Below, piece by piece: positions 27,801 through 38,219 of a DNA stretch of 64,000 nt; the stretch's first letter is position 1; each line of letters starts with the position of its first letter. A program made the position numbers and the translations under genes. The notes under the pieces were generated by a model, which had not been told where the DNA came from, ran no database searches, and saw only the letters and a list, made by a program, of their open reading frames with translations. The stretch comes from Saccoglossus kowalevskii (taxonomy: Eukaryota; Hemichordata; Enteropneusta; Harrimaniidae). Location: positions 170,220 through 234,219 of the forward strand of contig NW_003106600.1 in assembly GCF_000003605.2 (NCBI RefSeq), given 5' to 3'.

Positions 27801-28829
27801 CATCAGAATTCAGTATCAAGTTTCAAATCCCAGTTCACTATATAAACAATGATCTCAATAGTTTGGGTTTTACTCGCTATTACTTGCATTATACAAAGAT
27901 ACAAAATAAAAGCTAAATCCAAAAACGTTTATTTAAAAAAAAACTTTCTATATTTCCACACTTAGTATCTTGTACATTGTTATTTAGCAATATTTATAAT
28001 ATATAAGAACTAAATTAAATAATTAGTAATAATCACAATTCATTAATCAAAGAAACCATAAGAAAACAAAGAAACCATTCATTGAACAGTGTTACAACAT
28101 AAGGAATACATTATAAACTACATATACCATATTCTTACATATTGTAAATTGTCTAAACCTTTACTACTCACGAATAATTTTATGATCACTCAACTATTTA
28201 AAAACTTTATTAACTTTTTAACCAAAAAAGAAATGTCACATTGAATTCTATTCTATTATATTACACTAAACATTTTAGAATTTACAGTGATACATTTATG
28301 AATCTCAAGAAATTGCTTCCAATGATCAAAGATTGCAACAATTTCTAAACAACTATTGTTGGCGAGTCTGACATATTTCTTTAGCATGTGTGTATTTTTT
28401 TGCAGTTGACAATTCAGACATCCGTGTCTAGATTAGTATCAAGACAAAAAGGAAAGCATGACATGACATTGATGATTATACTGCCATGTGTCAAGTTTAC
28501 ATGTTTTGTTTTTATTTGTACTGTTAATTATTTTAATTAACTTTTATTTGTAATAATAAGAAACAATTAGTTCATGTATTTAGAATTGTTTTTATTTGTT
28601 TGAACAAATTGCAAATTTACAAACATGAATATTCATTGTTTCCAAAGTATTCTTTTACTACTATTTGTATTTTAATATTTATTTTAATTTTTAGCTGACA
28701 ATGATGAGATGTATGTAGGAGGGTCAGTGGAGCTTGTTCAGACCATTTTGTTGAGTGAAAGCAGCTGCAAGAGAAATAGCCTCAGACGAGAAAACTGTTA
28801 AGTTTACGTCTTAGAAGAAACCTTTTTGC
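24898..28829. other. Intronic sequence, no gene seen
   Basis: Apart from the hairpin at 26856-26890 I see nothing notable. An 85-codon hydrophobic minus-strand frame (26329-26586) has no recognisable motif, and I do not call it. Confidence 0.55.
26856..26890. other. Perfect 12-bp inverted repeat, 11-base loop
   Basis: GAAATTTCACAA is followed after 11 bases by TTGTGAAATTTC. The stem is perfect. No pol III signals or mature-miRNA-like extension flank it. Confidence 0.6.
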
Positions 28830-28915
28830 TAATGGCAGTGGTATGATTTGAACCCATCACTTTTTTGGTCAAAACCTCAGACCACTCCAACCACCAAGCC
28901 AGTATAGGTGATACA
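28830..28915 (-). mobile_element. tRNA-derived SINE head
   Basis: On the minus strand an A-box-like TGGCTTGGTGG is followed about 45 bases later by a B-box-like GGGTTCAAATC, the layout of an internal RNA polymerase III promoter. The acceptor and T stems do not pair properly, so it is not a functional tRNA gene. It is most likely a diverged tRNA-derived SINE; its non-tRNA body would extend toward lower coordinates (about 28680-28830), where I recognise nothing. Confidence 0.55.
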
Positions 28916-30749
28916 AAATATTACAACAATAATTCAGATTATAAAATAATCAAACTTGGACTCATCAATATTTTCAGCTCACAGACCAGACCTACTGGGC
29001 ATCCATAAAACTGACCTATTTTCAAAGGGTCAGAATTAGTGAGAAAATGGACATAGAGCAAGAAAGTTTAGTATCATTCATAATAGCAGCATAAACACCG
29101 GTAATTAATTTATAGTATTGAATTGCAATAGTAATATAAATGACATATAAATTACAACATCAGATTTTGTACATTTAATGTTAATAGCTGAAATGGTTTG
29201 GTAATTGTCGTGAGAAGTGTGTCATATCAGCAGTCAAGAAATTCAACCTAAACATAATCTAGGCGACATGTCACACCCTACTACTTATCTGGATCAACCA
29301 AACGCCTACACATCAACCAAGTTGTACACTACATTGTTTTTGTTATTCTCTCACGGAAGGGAAAAAACATGGAATACACACAGAATGACACTGCAAATCA
29401 GGATTTCCACAATTTAAAATAAACCAAGATACAGAAAACTGCTTTACTAATATTCCTCTATTAGTAGCATAAATGACTTACGTAGATACAGATATACAGG
29501 TATTTATAATCATCCAGCATATTAACAATAAATGTAATTTTTGGTGTATGTGCTTCAAAGAGCAACTACAGTAATTTTGGAAAATTCTGTATTATGAACA
29601 TTTTATTTGGAGTCCAGGAGGCTGTGAGTCACAGTGATTATCACGGAATGTTCTTATGAACAGTATACTTGTGAAAATTCCAAGATGAGAAAATTGGAAA
29701 ATTGTCATCGCTGTTAATTTTCATGTTTCTCTTACTAACAAAATCAGTATAAAAATTGCCTTGCACAAAATAGAGTCAATTTACAAGATATGAATACTGG
29801 AAAGCTGCCAGGTAGCTTCTGTGAAACCGATTAACATGTGTGGGCCATTTTAGATAACTGTAAAGTGAAACTTTTCACAATACAAGCTTAGTTGGAATGA
29901 AACCATAAACATGAAATTTCACATATTATACTTCCTGTCTTTGTTAAGAAAATCAACAGATCAACTGTCACAGATAAAAACTCTAACAAGACAATGATTC
30001 AGAGAGAAATGACCAGTTCACCCCTGAACACCACCACCTGTGGAAAATTAATACTGTAAAATATTTCTACAGTTCTTCCATAAAAATATGGTGAATTCAA
30101 AACCAAATCTGGAAACAGACTTTTAATTCATATTTATTTACAATCTGTATTTTCACTATATAGAAATTAATTTTTATCTAAAATACCTGAAAATACATGG
30201 TGGGTATGAGGTGTTGTAGTACTGTCAAAAGCAGCATGTTAGGCAATGAAAATCTATAATAATGAACCATGGAGGTATGAATAATTCTTCCATGGACAGA
30301 CCAACTATGTCAAAGGGTGTTTTCAATCTTTTATGTTAACATACAGAATAATTACTATGTATGGCGTGGCTGACACTGAGTGATTCACTATACCAAAGGG
30401 TTTGTTTTATAGTAGACTGGCTCCCACGAAGGTGGCACTCACTAAAAGTGTGTCTACTCCACCCAGATTAATTTCACAGCTACCTCTGACGGTAGCCTAA
30501 TAGCCATTCTATCATTATATTATCACAATGTACTTTCTTTCCGGGAAGCCAATTGGCACTTACAGCAGTACATACTATTAACTGCTAACAGGCATGGGAA
30601 TTAATATTTCTGCAAGTCAACAAATTAATCGATTGTTAACTTCAGTGAAACAAACTTATAATACATGTGCATGGGAATACATGTGTTGTTTTTGATAAGG
30701 TCAAACAAGAACATGTAACTTCTTCGGTTTGTTGTGATTTTTTACTTAC

Positions 30750-31026
30750 CTACATTGCTACCAAGAAACATTACTGTCAGTAAATGGGGATATGTAGTCT
30801 CAAGTGCTAGACACAGCGATTTAAAGGCTTGGTTCCCTTTCGATGGCAAAATATCGAGTAATTTCTCCACCTTTCCATGAGAAGTTGTTATTCGTGCGAT
30901 TTCTTCTGTGTCTTGTGCGCTCAAAACACCCGAGTTCTGCAGTATGGGATACAACCGTTCCACTTCAACCGACTGCACGAACTTCGCTCGATGGCACATC
31001 AGCAGTTCATTGTGTTTGTTCTCCAT
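30750..31026 (-). CDS. DLG5: DLG5-like gene, first coding exon (CARD-like domain)
   Basis: The exon encodes 92 complete codons plus one base on the minus strand. The protein begins MENKHNELL and ends with ALETTYPHLLTVMFLGSNV. From memory, vertebrate DLG5 starts MEP-x-x-x-ELL and has ALEKTQPHLLPILYLNG at the same distance, so both ends of the domain match. The middle, LLDILPSKGNQAFKSL, is the classic CARD helix 4-5 pattern also seen in CRADD. DLG5 is a MAGUK scaffold (CARD-like region, coiled coil, PDZ domains, SH3, guanylate-kinase-like domain) acting in cell polarity and cell-cell junctions. The exon stops at G|GTAAGT (donor GT at 30748-30749 on the minus strand), leaving phase 1. I chose the ATG at 31026 because its context (AAGATGG) is strong and it aligns with the DLG5 start. 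An in-frame ATG four codons upstream, at 31038, has a T at -3. Downstream exons lie outside the window. Another CARD protein is the main alternative. Confidence 0.77.
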
Positions 31027-31076
31027 CTTCCCGAACATGCAAAAATCTTACTAAGTTTCCAAAAACATCGAAAAGT

Positions 31077-31136
31077 TCAACCGATCCAATAAAAGAGCAA
31101 GCGGTCACATTTACAGTTCAGAGTCACGGCAGCCAT
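31077..31136 (-). other. Possible upstream ORF (19 codons) in DLG5 5' UTR
   Basis: The ATG inside the YY1-like motif has a good context (AAGATGG) and opens a 19-codon frame starting MAAVTLNCKC and ending at TGA (31077-31079), 50 bases before the DLG5 start codon. If transcription starts upstream of 31136, this frame could dampen translation of the main ORF. Whether it is in the mRNA is not known, and the ATG may simply be a by-product of the YY1 motif. Confidence 0.25.
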
Positions 31137-31142
31137 CTTGGC
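31131..31142 (-). promoter_or_regulatory. YY1-like motif in DLG5 5' region
   Basis: Read on the minus strand, this is GCCAAGATGGCT followed by GCC, matching the YY1 consensus AAGATGGCGGC except for one base. YY1 sites just downstream of transcription starts, in the same orientation as the gene, are typical of CpG promoters. The site lies about 110 bp upstream of the chosen start codon and in the sense orientation. Confidence 0.45.
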
Positions 31143-31842
31143 AGCTCAGCTGAGTGGAAAAGGTACACACGTAACAAATAATTCAGTGACACGCCGACTT
31201 TCTGAGAATTTAAGCACCAACTTGAATGAATACACACATTTCTTAGACATACGTTCACCTCTCCAACAAATTTCAGTTCTCAAACCTAAGCCGATCGCCA
31301 TATATCGGGTCGAATTCGAAGCGATTGCAGCTACGCAAACGATACCCTTTCGCCATCTTTCTCATTTGGCATGGTAATGATAACAGCTGCCGTATGTCAA
31401 TCAAACTGCGTGAGGTCCATATATGGAAAACAGGTGTTAATTACACTTCCTTAATAGGTGATACCACGCCCATTTTACAGGTAACTTCCGTATAACTTAC
31501 TAAATATTACTTTGATCTCAAACCAATGCCGCGGTTTTTCAGAAGTTTTCTGGTTTTCATTTAAGCAAAAGTGAATTATTCAAATTATGCGGCAGGTCTG
31601 CGAGTTCCCTGTTCAAAAACTAAGAAGCAGATACAACCAGTTAAGTTATATTTCAAAAATTATTTTTAAAAGTTTTTCTTTCTGTTTTTCAGAAAAAAAC
31701 AACCACATTAATATCCAGGCGCATCGAAGTGTCTTCGTTGGAGACCCCTCGTGGTGTGTTTTCTTTGTCCTACAATTTTGAGAAAGTTTTTCAAAAAATC
31801 AATACTATTCGTACTATTTGTATTAGACGTTACAGTGACGGG

Positions 31843-31850
31843 TGACGTCA
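31843..31850. promoter_or_regulatory. Perfect CRE palindrome TGACGTCA, about 0.8 kb upstream of DLG5 start
   Basis: GGGTGACGTCACACCG contains the full ATF/CREB palindrome. It lies just outside the CpG-rich DLG5 5' region. Further full copies at 13199-13206 (intron) and 37873-37880 (intergenic) show that the word alone is not proof of function. Confidence 0.35.
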
Positions 31851-33828
31851 CACCGACTGTTTATTGACATTTGCAATGTTGGCCATGTACTTGTATCATG
31901 ATTTGCTATACCCTCCCTGGATAGCCTATGACATGAATGACATTGCCAGCGTTCAGTAGTTTTGTGAACATGAACAAGGACGCCACCTATTATATCCGAT
32001 TATGCATAGAAATGGAACATAAGGCAAGGCGAACTGACATCAATGTTTCAGTGTTCCGTACACAGCGGCACATCTAGCGTTCTGATGCTAATTTTCAAAG
32101 ATTTCTACTGACATGTTGGTTCTTTTTTATTGTTCACAGTGACTGTTGCGTTTCTAAATCTCAGAATCACCCAAATTTGAATTTGACATGCCGTTGACAT
32201 GCTGTCGCCAGTACTTTAGGGTGATTCTCTCTGGCACATTATTTATATCATTTGCAAATGTTTACTTAAAATTTTCGAGTAGCAATCATTAACATGTCAA
32301 ATGTAGAATGAATCTATCTTCAGTGTAACCATAGACGCTACAATATTGTAAGGTTTATGTAGTGGCATACGAACTGAACATATTACGAAGATATCACGTT
32401 TAAAAGAACCATTTAATTTCCGGAACCTAGCAACCGTCGTTACCTTGACATCGTTACTTGGGGATCAGTGATTACTACGCACCAACTATACTGTGTTGGA
32501 AATTTACTATTTATACTATTATTCAATATTTAAGCAATTCAAGTGATAATGCTTCAATTCAAAACACTCCCAGACAGTGTGTCTCATTGACTTCTCGAAG
32601 ATGAAATCCCTCCTGTTACCCGTAATTGTACTCAACGTGCGAGTTACTGTCGCGTATTTGTCGTAGTATCATGACATCACTGCCTGATTTCGCACTCTTG
32701 ATATCTTTGTTTTCTGACATTTTTTTTCAATTCGGGTATTACTCAAAGTAATCAGCAATAATACTTTATTTTGTTGCATTATAAGCCATCCTGAAAATGT
32801 TTAAAGTCACGGTGAAAACAAAAACACAATTGCTACAATTATTTATATATATATATATTTCAATTCGAGTACAATCATAAGATGAGCATCGTTTGTTGTT
32901 GTTATTGTTGACATATCCTCTATTGTATATAAGATCTCAGTGCAAGTTCGTTCCCAATAATGACGGGAAGAAACTTTCGTGACACGTAGATACTAGTGTC
33001 TCTATGTATCTGTGAAGAGATGCACATAATTCGTTCTTCGTTTGTTAGTTAGTTCAGTTTGTTGTTTGGGTGCTATGCTGTTTTTTTAATAATTATCATT
33101 GGTTCATATTTAACGTTATGTATTTTTTATTGAGAAAGATTGCAAATCCAAATGAAGATAAAATTGCAATAAATAAATAATACAATTACTAAGAGTTTCA
33201 GTGGAACACAGGTATTTTGCTGCTAAATTACATATTTCAATGTACAACGAATCCACGTCGTTGGGATTATAAGAGGATTTTCCTATTTTGTAAGTGATTA
33301 AACGTTAAAAAGCGTTTTCATCTATAAGCGATATATATACATGCACTTAAAGCGCGCCAACATTGTAACAATTTATAGTAGCCGTCCTGATATAAGGTAA
33401 AGTAAAACTAAACTGCACTACTGTTCGTTTTATTGTGTAACATTGAATAATGTAAGATGGTGAAATAAATATTACTACTAGTATGTGACGAGTGTGGCTA
33501 TCCCATAGTGCATCTCACTTATGTGAACAATAGAGGGATGATATTTCCCAGTCTATACCAATGATACCATTTTCACGACCCTCTCGACAAATGTCACATT
33601 TTTGATGACCTACAAAAATATTAACGTAAACATTTCACTTGCTAAATTTATCAAAATAAAACTGATGCAAGACAGCAACACCTCGATTTGTAGATATATT
33701 TGATAGTGTTTACTTCGTTCATTTTTGTTTGTTTATAATATTATACTGTATTTTTTTCTTTTTTTTATGTAATCATTAAATTCCTCCTGTGAATTGTTTT
33801 TATGTGTTCTCAATAAAAGAAGGTCACT

Positions 33829-33921
33829 TGATGTCATCATTCGGTGTGGTTCATTGCAGGTGATGTCACCATTATATGTGTTCACGTGATGTCACCACTA
33901 TATGTGTTTAAGGTGATGTCA
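33829..33921. repeat. Short tandem repeat carrying four TGATGTCA words
   Basis: TGATGTCA occurs at 33829, 33861, 33887 and 33914, with spacings of 32, 26 and 27 bp. The middle units share GTGATGTCACCAYTATATGT. The word is one base from the CRE palindrome TGACGTCA and fits ATF/CREB/AP-1-type binding. The position is about 2.8 kb upstream of the DLG5 start. Confidence 0.6.
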
Positions 33922-35070
33922 TCATTTTTCTCTCTTCCACAAAGATATTAGCACGAATGACTCAACAAAGCAACCAAACCCATTGTCTTGTTGACCACCC
34001 CTATTAAATATTATTATTTCTGAATCTACATAAGTCATAATAATTGAGATGTATGTGTCGAGTGTACTGTGAAATCTCACATTGTTTATCACGTGAGTAA
34101 ACATACCATGGCTGATATTGTTTGTTGCTAGAACAGTCTTGATAACCGTGGCCGGTGTCATTGTCCTGTGCTACATCCCTCAGGACGTCCTCATTATCAT
34201 TTTTAACAATGAGGGGCGTTGATGCACAATCGTGAGAGAACTTGTTTATTTATTTATTTGAGACAACACTGATTAGAAATAGTACAGTATTAGGGTGAAT
34301 ACTCATATCTATGGCTATTTATGTGTATACTAGAATCATGGAGCCCTTTCTCGCTCTATACTAGAATATAGCATGGATGTCAAAATGAATATACATATTC
34401 AGCAAAGGGCGTATGCGATCAGTAAGGGATACCCCCAGCAAGAAAAAATGACTCTGGCCATATGCACTGAATGTCAAACACCGATCTGATAAGAAGGTGT
34501 TTTTTTATTGTTTTCGAACATTTCAAACCATGTATGACACGTTAGGCGCCCCATGATTGGCTATAACTGGTGAGTATGGACTATTAGTAGCCAATCAGGA
34601 TCAATTTTGAAAGATTTCAAGTGCAATGACTCATCGTTATTTTCTTTAAATCTTGAGTCATAACTTGATCAGATGTGTTGTTATTCCTGTCTAGTTTGAA
34701 CGACTAAGTGAGAGAAGTCGTGATTTCGTTGTTTGTATACGTCATCGCTATTGATCGCTTTAGATTTATTGAACAGTTCCCGACTATATTTATAAACAAT
34801 TTGTCGTTATGCCTCAAGAGGGCGCTGTCAGAGACACCGTTTGATTTGTTCATAAGATAAGATAACTTTATTGACATTATTTTTTCTATAGAAGATGAAC
34901 ATAGTCAAGTGAAATAAAAAAAAAAGTAAAAAGGATAATCAAAAAATTAAAATAACAGATTAATTAAAAGGCAATTAAAAGGTAGTGCAGAATCAGGTGT
35001 TTTATTAATACACACCTGTTTGCATTATAAACACACCAAGCTTAATGTGGCAGTTTGTCATAATGTAAAG

Positions 35071-35412
35071 NNNNNNNNNNNNNNNNNNNNNNNNNNNNNN
35101 NNNNNNNNNNNNNNNNNNNNNNNNNNNNNNNNNNNNNNNNNNNNNNNNNNNNNNNNNNNNNNNNNNNNNNNNNNNNNNNNNNNNNNNNNNNNNNNNNNNN
35201 NNNNNNNNNNNNNNNNNNNNNNNNNNNNNNNNNNNNNNNNNNNNNNNNNNNNNNNNNNNNNNNNNNNNNNNNNNNNNNNNNNNNNNNNNNNNNNNNNNNN
35301 NNNNNNNNNNNNNNNNNNNNNNNNNNNNNNNNNNNNNNNNNNNNNNNNNNNNNNNNNNNNNNNNNNNNNNNNNNNNNNNNNNNNNNNNNNNNNNNNNNNN
35401 NNNNNNNNNNNN
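35071..35412. other. Assembly gap (342 N)
   Basis: A run of undetermined bases inside the LINE 3' part. Its true length is unknown, and it hides the end of ORF2 and part of the 3' UTR. Confidence 0.99.
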
Positions 35413-35745
35413 GTTCCAGTTTTGTTTTTGGTCTAGTATACCCCCCTTTCTCAATCATAAGCTGATGGTCACTAATTCTTAATTTACAAATATATTTTAT
35501 ATATTTTGAATTATTCACATCCATCAAATACTTTTCCATTTTGAAGTTTGTTTTAAACTTCTTGTAGGTGCGAAGTTTGTTGAGCCCTCCTGAATCAGAT
35601 TTTTCTAAATTAATGTCACTCTTCCACTTTTTTGAATAATCATCTTCTATTTTTTCTAAAACTCCCTTCACACTTTTACTATCCCCCTTCCAGTAATCAT
35701 TAATATTATCAACACCAGTTATTTGACTGATTGTTGTTGCCTTTA
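35413..35745 (-). pseudogene. LINE ORF2 C-terminal region (after frameshift, cut by gap)
   Basis: In the second minus-strand frame the protein continues ATTISQITGVDNINDYW, then a lysine-rich linker, then SGGLNKLRTYKKFKT and LRISDHQLMIEKGGY before the assembly gap. The pattern L-R-x-S-x-H-x-L-x-I-E-x-G is the familiar end of many invertebrate LINE ORF2 proteins and usually precedes a Cys-rich knuckle, which here would fall in the gap. Past the gap only a few residues remain before a stop. Confidence 0.75.
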
Positions 35746-36365
35746 TATAAATTTTCTTTTGCCAAATCAAACTTTCCATTTGGCTTAAACTCCATACCTA
35801 AAAATTTATAACTACTCACAATATCAATTTCTATATTATTATAATAAAAATTGTATTTATGATTGAGCAACCTACCATTTTTGTTAAAGACGATTACTTT
35901 GGTTTTGGAAGTGTTTACTTCCAAATTCCAATCAGTGCAATAGGAATGTAGCTTAGTAAAACAATTTTGTAACCCTTCCTCTGTTTCAGAGAGTAATACT
36001 AAGTCATCTGCATAAAGTAGGCTACGTATTGATGACTTTCCAATTTTAACAGGCTGACATGTCTCATCCAATTTATCTGGGAAATCATTTAATAAAAGAT
36101 TGAACAATATGGGGCTAATGTTACAACCTTGTCTGACACCTCTGAGTGATTTAAACTGATTGGTAATACCATTACATGTATTTAGTTTTATGTCATAGTT
36201 GACATCTTCATACATATTTTTAATTACATTATATAATTTACCATTGATATTGTTTTTCAGCATTTTATAATAAAGCCCTTTACGCCATACACTATCAAAG
36301 GCTTTTTTAAGGTCTACAAAACCAACAAATAGTTTACCACCCTTTTTTTTATTATTTATTATTTT
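35709..36365 (-). pseudogene. LINE reverse transcriptase, partial ORF2
   Basis: The frame read on the minus strand contains RT block FVGFVDLKKAFDSVWRKG (catalytic Asp in F-V-D), then RGVRQGCNISPILFNLLLND, then SLLYADDLVLLSE with the YADD catalytic pair, then a primer-grip/thumb-like segment ending SYKFLGMEF. The order and spacing are those of a non-LTR RT. Endonuclease and fingers are missing because of 5' truncation. The frame breaks near 35745: the downstream LINE sequence continues in a different frame, so a single-base indel (decay or assembly error) is likely. The copy cannot make a full enzyme. Confidence 0.88.
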
Positions 36366-36519
36366 TATTTTTCATATGTAGCTCTCTTCGCCAATATTAC
36401 ATACTTTGCTAGTATCGGTACTTTATGTTATTCGAATTGTTATTGACATTGTGAGAAGCATTTTAAAAGATAATATTGGTTCTTAATATTATCATATCAA
36501 TATAAAGATATATCTTTCT

Positions 36520-36960
36520 CCCTTCGCAGATCGACGATGTTCGTGTTTCACCACAGTGCTATACCATTTTCTCCGCCAATTTCGATTTTGTTGCACTCAA
36601 TAATTAAACTAACGAAAAGGGAATAAATTGTTTTCATTAATAAGAAGCCGTGCTCTTTCACTTTCATGTAATTGATCGAGCAACTGTTAATTCAGATTTA
36701 TCGTATGCGGGCGCTATATAATCAGTCGGCGTATGTATCAGCTGGGGTGTTCTTTCTATAATATAGGTCTCATTTATTCGGCCGAAGCCTCAACATTAAC
36801 CTGTTGGCCATAGCGTGTCAGTGTTTACAAACAAGCGTCCACCCACAAGCCTTTGCGGTTTCAGTGCGTGTTGTTAGCGTCGCTTGGGACTCAATTCCCG
36901 CGCGTGCGCAGATGACAACCCTCCCGCTTTAACAGTCAGGCTAATTTTATACACAGAGCT
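36520..36960. promoter_or_regulatory. Orphan CpG-rich patch with NRF1 motif and TATA-like box
   Basis: A local rise in CpG (CGGGCGCTATATAATCAG, ATTCGGCCGAAGCC, CCCGCGCGTGCGCAG) includes CGCGCGTGCGCA at 36899-36910, the exact NRF1 palindrome-type consensus when read on the minus strand, plus a TATATAAT word at 36716-36723. No coding exon is recognised on either side, so this may be a distal or alternative promoter, a non-coding RNA start, or an enhancer. Confidence 0.35.
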
Positions 36961-37148
36961 GTTGGTTGAAAAGGTTACATACTCAGCTAGTGTCTGGTTT
37001 TCTTCTGAGAAATAAAGGAAAATGCCGAAATGAAAGTGAAACCACATGTATATAGGCACTGTATATGTGTTTACTTTACGAATTCACTACTTAAAATAAC
37101 TATCAGACTAGTTTTGTCCACTTTTGTGAGTAGCCAGTTCTGTCCACT

Positions 37149-37166
37149 CATGGAACTAGTTCCATG
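37149..37166. other. Perfect 18-bp palindrome
   Basis: CATGGAACTAGTTCCATG is self-complementary. It sits between two related words, GTCCACTTTTGTGAGTAGCC and GTCCACTCTTGTAAGTAACC. Confidence 0.6.
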
Positions 37167-37252
37167 GTCCACTCTTGTAAGTAACCTCAGACAACTAATA
37201 CATTATTAATACATTATTAGGTGTCTGAGAAGTAACGGAGAAACACTGACAC

Positions 37253-37540
37253 TGAGGTTGTGGTCCTCGGCGATTCTTGACAACATTGGTCTGAGAACGA
37301 CTGGTTTTGCCCCGGGAGAATTCTGAATCACACTCTTAAAAGAGAGGGATACTACTGTTTATGGGGTATATTTTAACGTCCTGATTTTCATTTAGTTCTG
37401 GAAGTACAAAACTATCTGATTGCAGATGGAAGCAGAATACCCCTATTTTCGATGTGATGGACTACATTTTTCAGGCGAACTTGTATATAAGCTTTGTTTA
37501 AAAAAAAACGGCCATAACACAAGAAAGTTAACTAGCCAAT
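37253..37540 (+). pseudogene. Faint SGNH/GDSL-hydrolase-like fragment, decayed
   Basis: Plus-strand translation gives EVVVLGDS followed by a stop, then in another frame LDNIGLRTTGFAPGEF, and about 100 bp later FRCDGLHFSGELVYKL. A V-V-L-G-D-S block followed downstream by D-G-x-H-F-S is the block I / block V arrangement of SGNH hydrolases. The piece has at least two in-frame stops and frame changes and is short. It may be a fragment of a host gene copy or of a transposon-borne esterase, and the resemblance could be chance. Confidence 0.25.
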
Positions 37541-37969
37541 AATTGCCGAAACCTAGTGTGAAAACTAATTACTTGAGAGTAAGTAAAATAATGATATTTA
37601 CAAACATCGACCCGGGCTGCGGCATTAATCGTTTTCTTCATGTAGGATTCGAGGTAAAATGCATTGACATTTACTAACATTCATTATAAATTGTCGAAGG
37701 TCTATGTCGCGCCCTCTAGCGAAGCGCTTATGTGACGTAAATTGGAGTCGCTATTGTTTTGATCCGTGGCTGCCCGACAACTTGAGCTTTTCTAAATGAC
37801 AGACTACTTTTATAATACAATCAAAGATTATCTATTTGAACAATATTGCTTACACCAATTCCTACACCATTGTGACGTCACAGGGAGCTACATCACGGCT
37901 AAAGTGCGCGACATATTACAAGTCTCCTTGACTATCATGTGCAAAGCACACAGTGGGAGTCATCGTGGT

Positions 37970-38210
37970 TACCCTGTCTGTATGTACGTATGTGTGTGTG
38001 ACTGTGTAAATATGTATGTATATCTCAAGAACCAAACTTGCTATATATGTGCACTAGATAATACACAAACTCTATTATCTTTTGGTACAAATCTATGATT
38101 ATTTATTATTAGTACCTAATTTACAAAGTAATTATTGAATTGTGATATCTCAAAACTATTCAACAGATTCAAATGAAACTTGCTACATATATGATTTATT
38201 CCTTGAATAT
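37970..38210. repeat. Dispersed-repeat-like stretch (TATCTCAAGAACC motif)
   Basis: A (GTAT)n/(GTGT)-type run leads into TATATCTCAAGAACCAAACT TGCTATATAT. About 110 bp later a diverged version reads TATCTCAAAACTATTCAACA GATTC, then GAAACTTGCTACATATAT. The wording resembles dispersed repeats common in invertebrate genomes, but I cannot name the family. Confidence 0.3.
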
Positions 38211-38219
38211 TAAATATCC

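Larger units (their letters stand above)
1..30749 (-). other. Probable DLG5 intron 1 (partial)
   Basis: The donor at 30744-30749 (GTAAGT on the minus strand) opens an intron running toward position 1. I could find no further DLG5-like exon: no coiled-coil, PDZ, SH3 or guanylate-kinase segment is recognisable on the minus strand. The intron would therefore exceed 30 kb. It contains eight tandem arrays, a SINE, probable DNA-transposon remnants and one assembly gap. Short exons of under about 40 codons could have been missed by eye, and a nested gene or alternative promoter cannot be excluded. Confidence 0.6.
31027..31480 (-). promoter_or_regulatory. DLG5 5' UTR and CpG-rich promoter region
   Basis: CpG dinucleotides are dense from about 30.85 to 31.45 kb, for example in GCCGATCGCC, TCGAATTCGAAGCG and CTACGCAAACGATACC, whereas the flanking tens of kilobases are A+T-rich and CpG-poor. 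This is the expected look of an unmethylated promoter directly upstream of the first coding exon. No convincing TATA box is seen at a sensible distance, so a CpG-type promoter is likely. The transcription start site cannot be placed from sequence alone. An ATTGG word on the minus strand (CCAAT on plus, 31086-31090) lies inside the presumed 5' UTR. Confidence 0.5.
34851..36365 (-). mobile_element. 5'-truncated LINE (non-LTR retrotransposon)
   Basis: On the minus strand the element starts inside the reverse-transcriptase domain near 36350-36375, where the coding frame runs into unrelated sequence. It continues through the RT core, thumb and C-terminal region, crosses the assembly gap 35071-35412 and ends near 34851. 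The 3' end shows AATAAA (34867-34872, read on minus) followed by GTTATCTTATCTTATG, the short-tandem tail common in invertebrate LINEs. Truncation at the 5' end is the usual outcome of target-primed reverse transcription. I cannot assign a clade with confidence; CR1/L2/Jockey-like groups are candidates. The insertion lies in the intergenic space between the two divergent genes. Confidence 0.85.

Noticed and set aside
30843-31377. Plus-strand frames of 71-112 codons opposite DLG5 exon 1
   Set aside because: They are antisense shadows of the DLG5 exon and its CpG-rich 5' region, with no recognisable domain.
35005-35454. Frames of 138-149 codons on both strands across the second gap
   Set aside because: They are nearly all N. 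Only the LINE frame entering from the right edge is supported.
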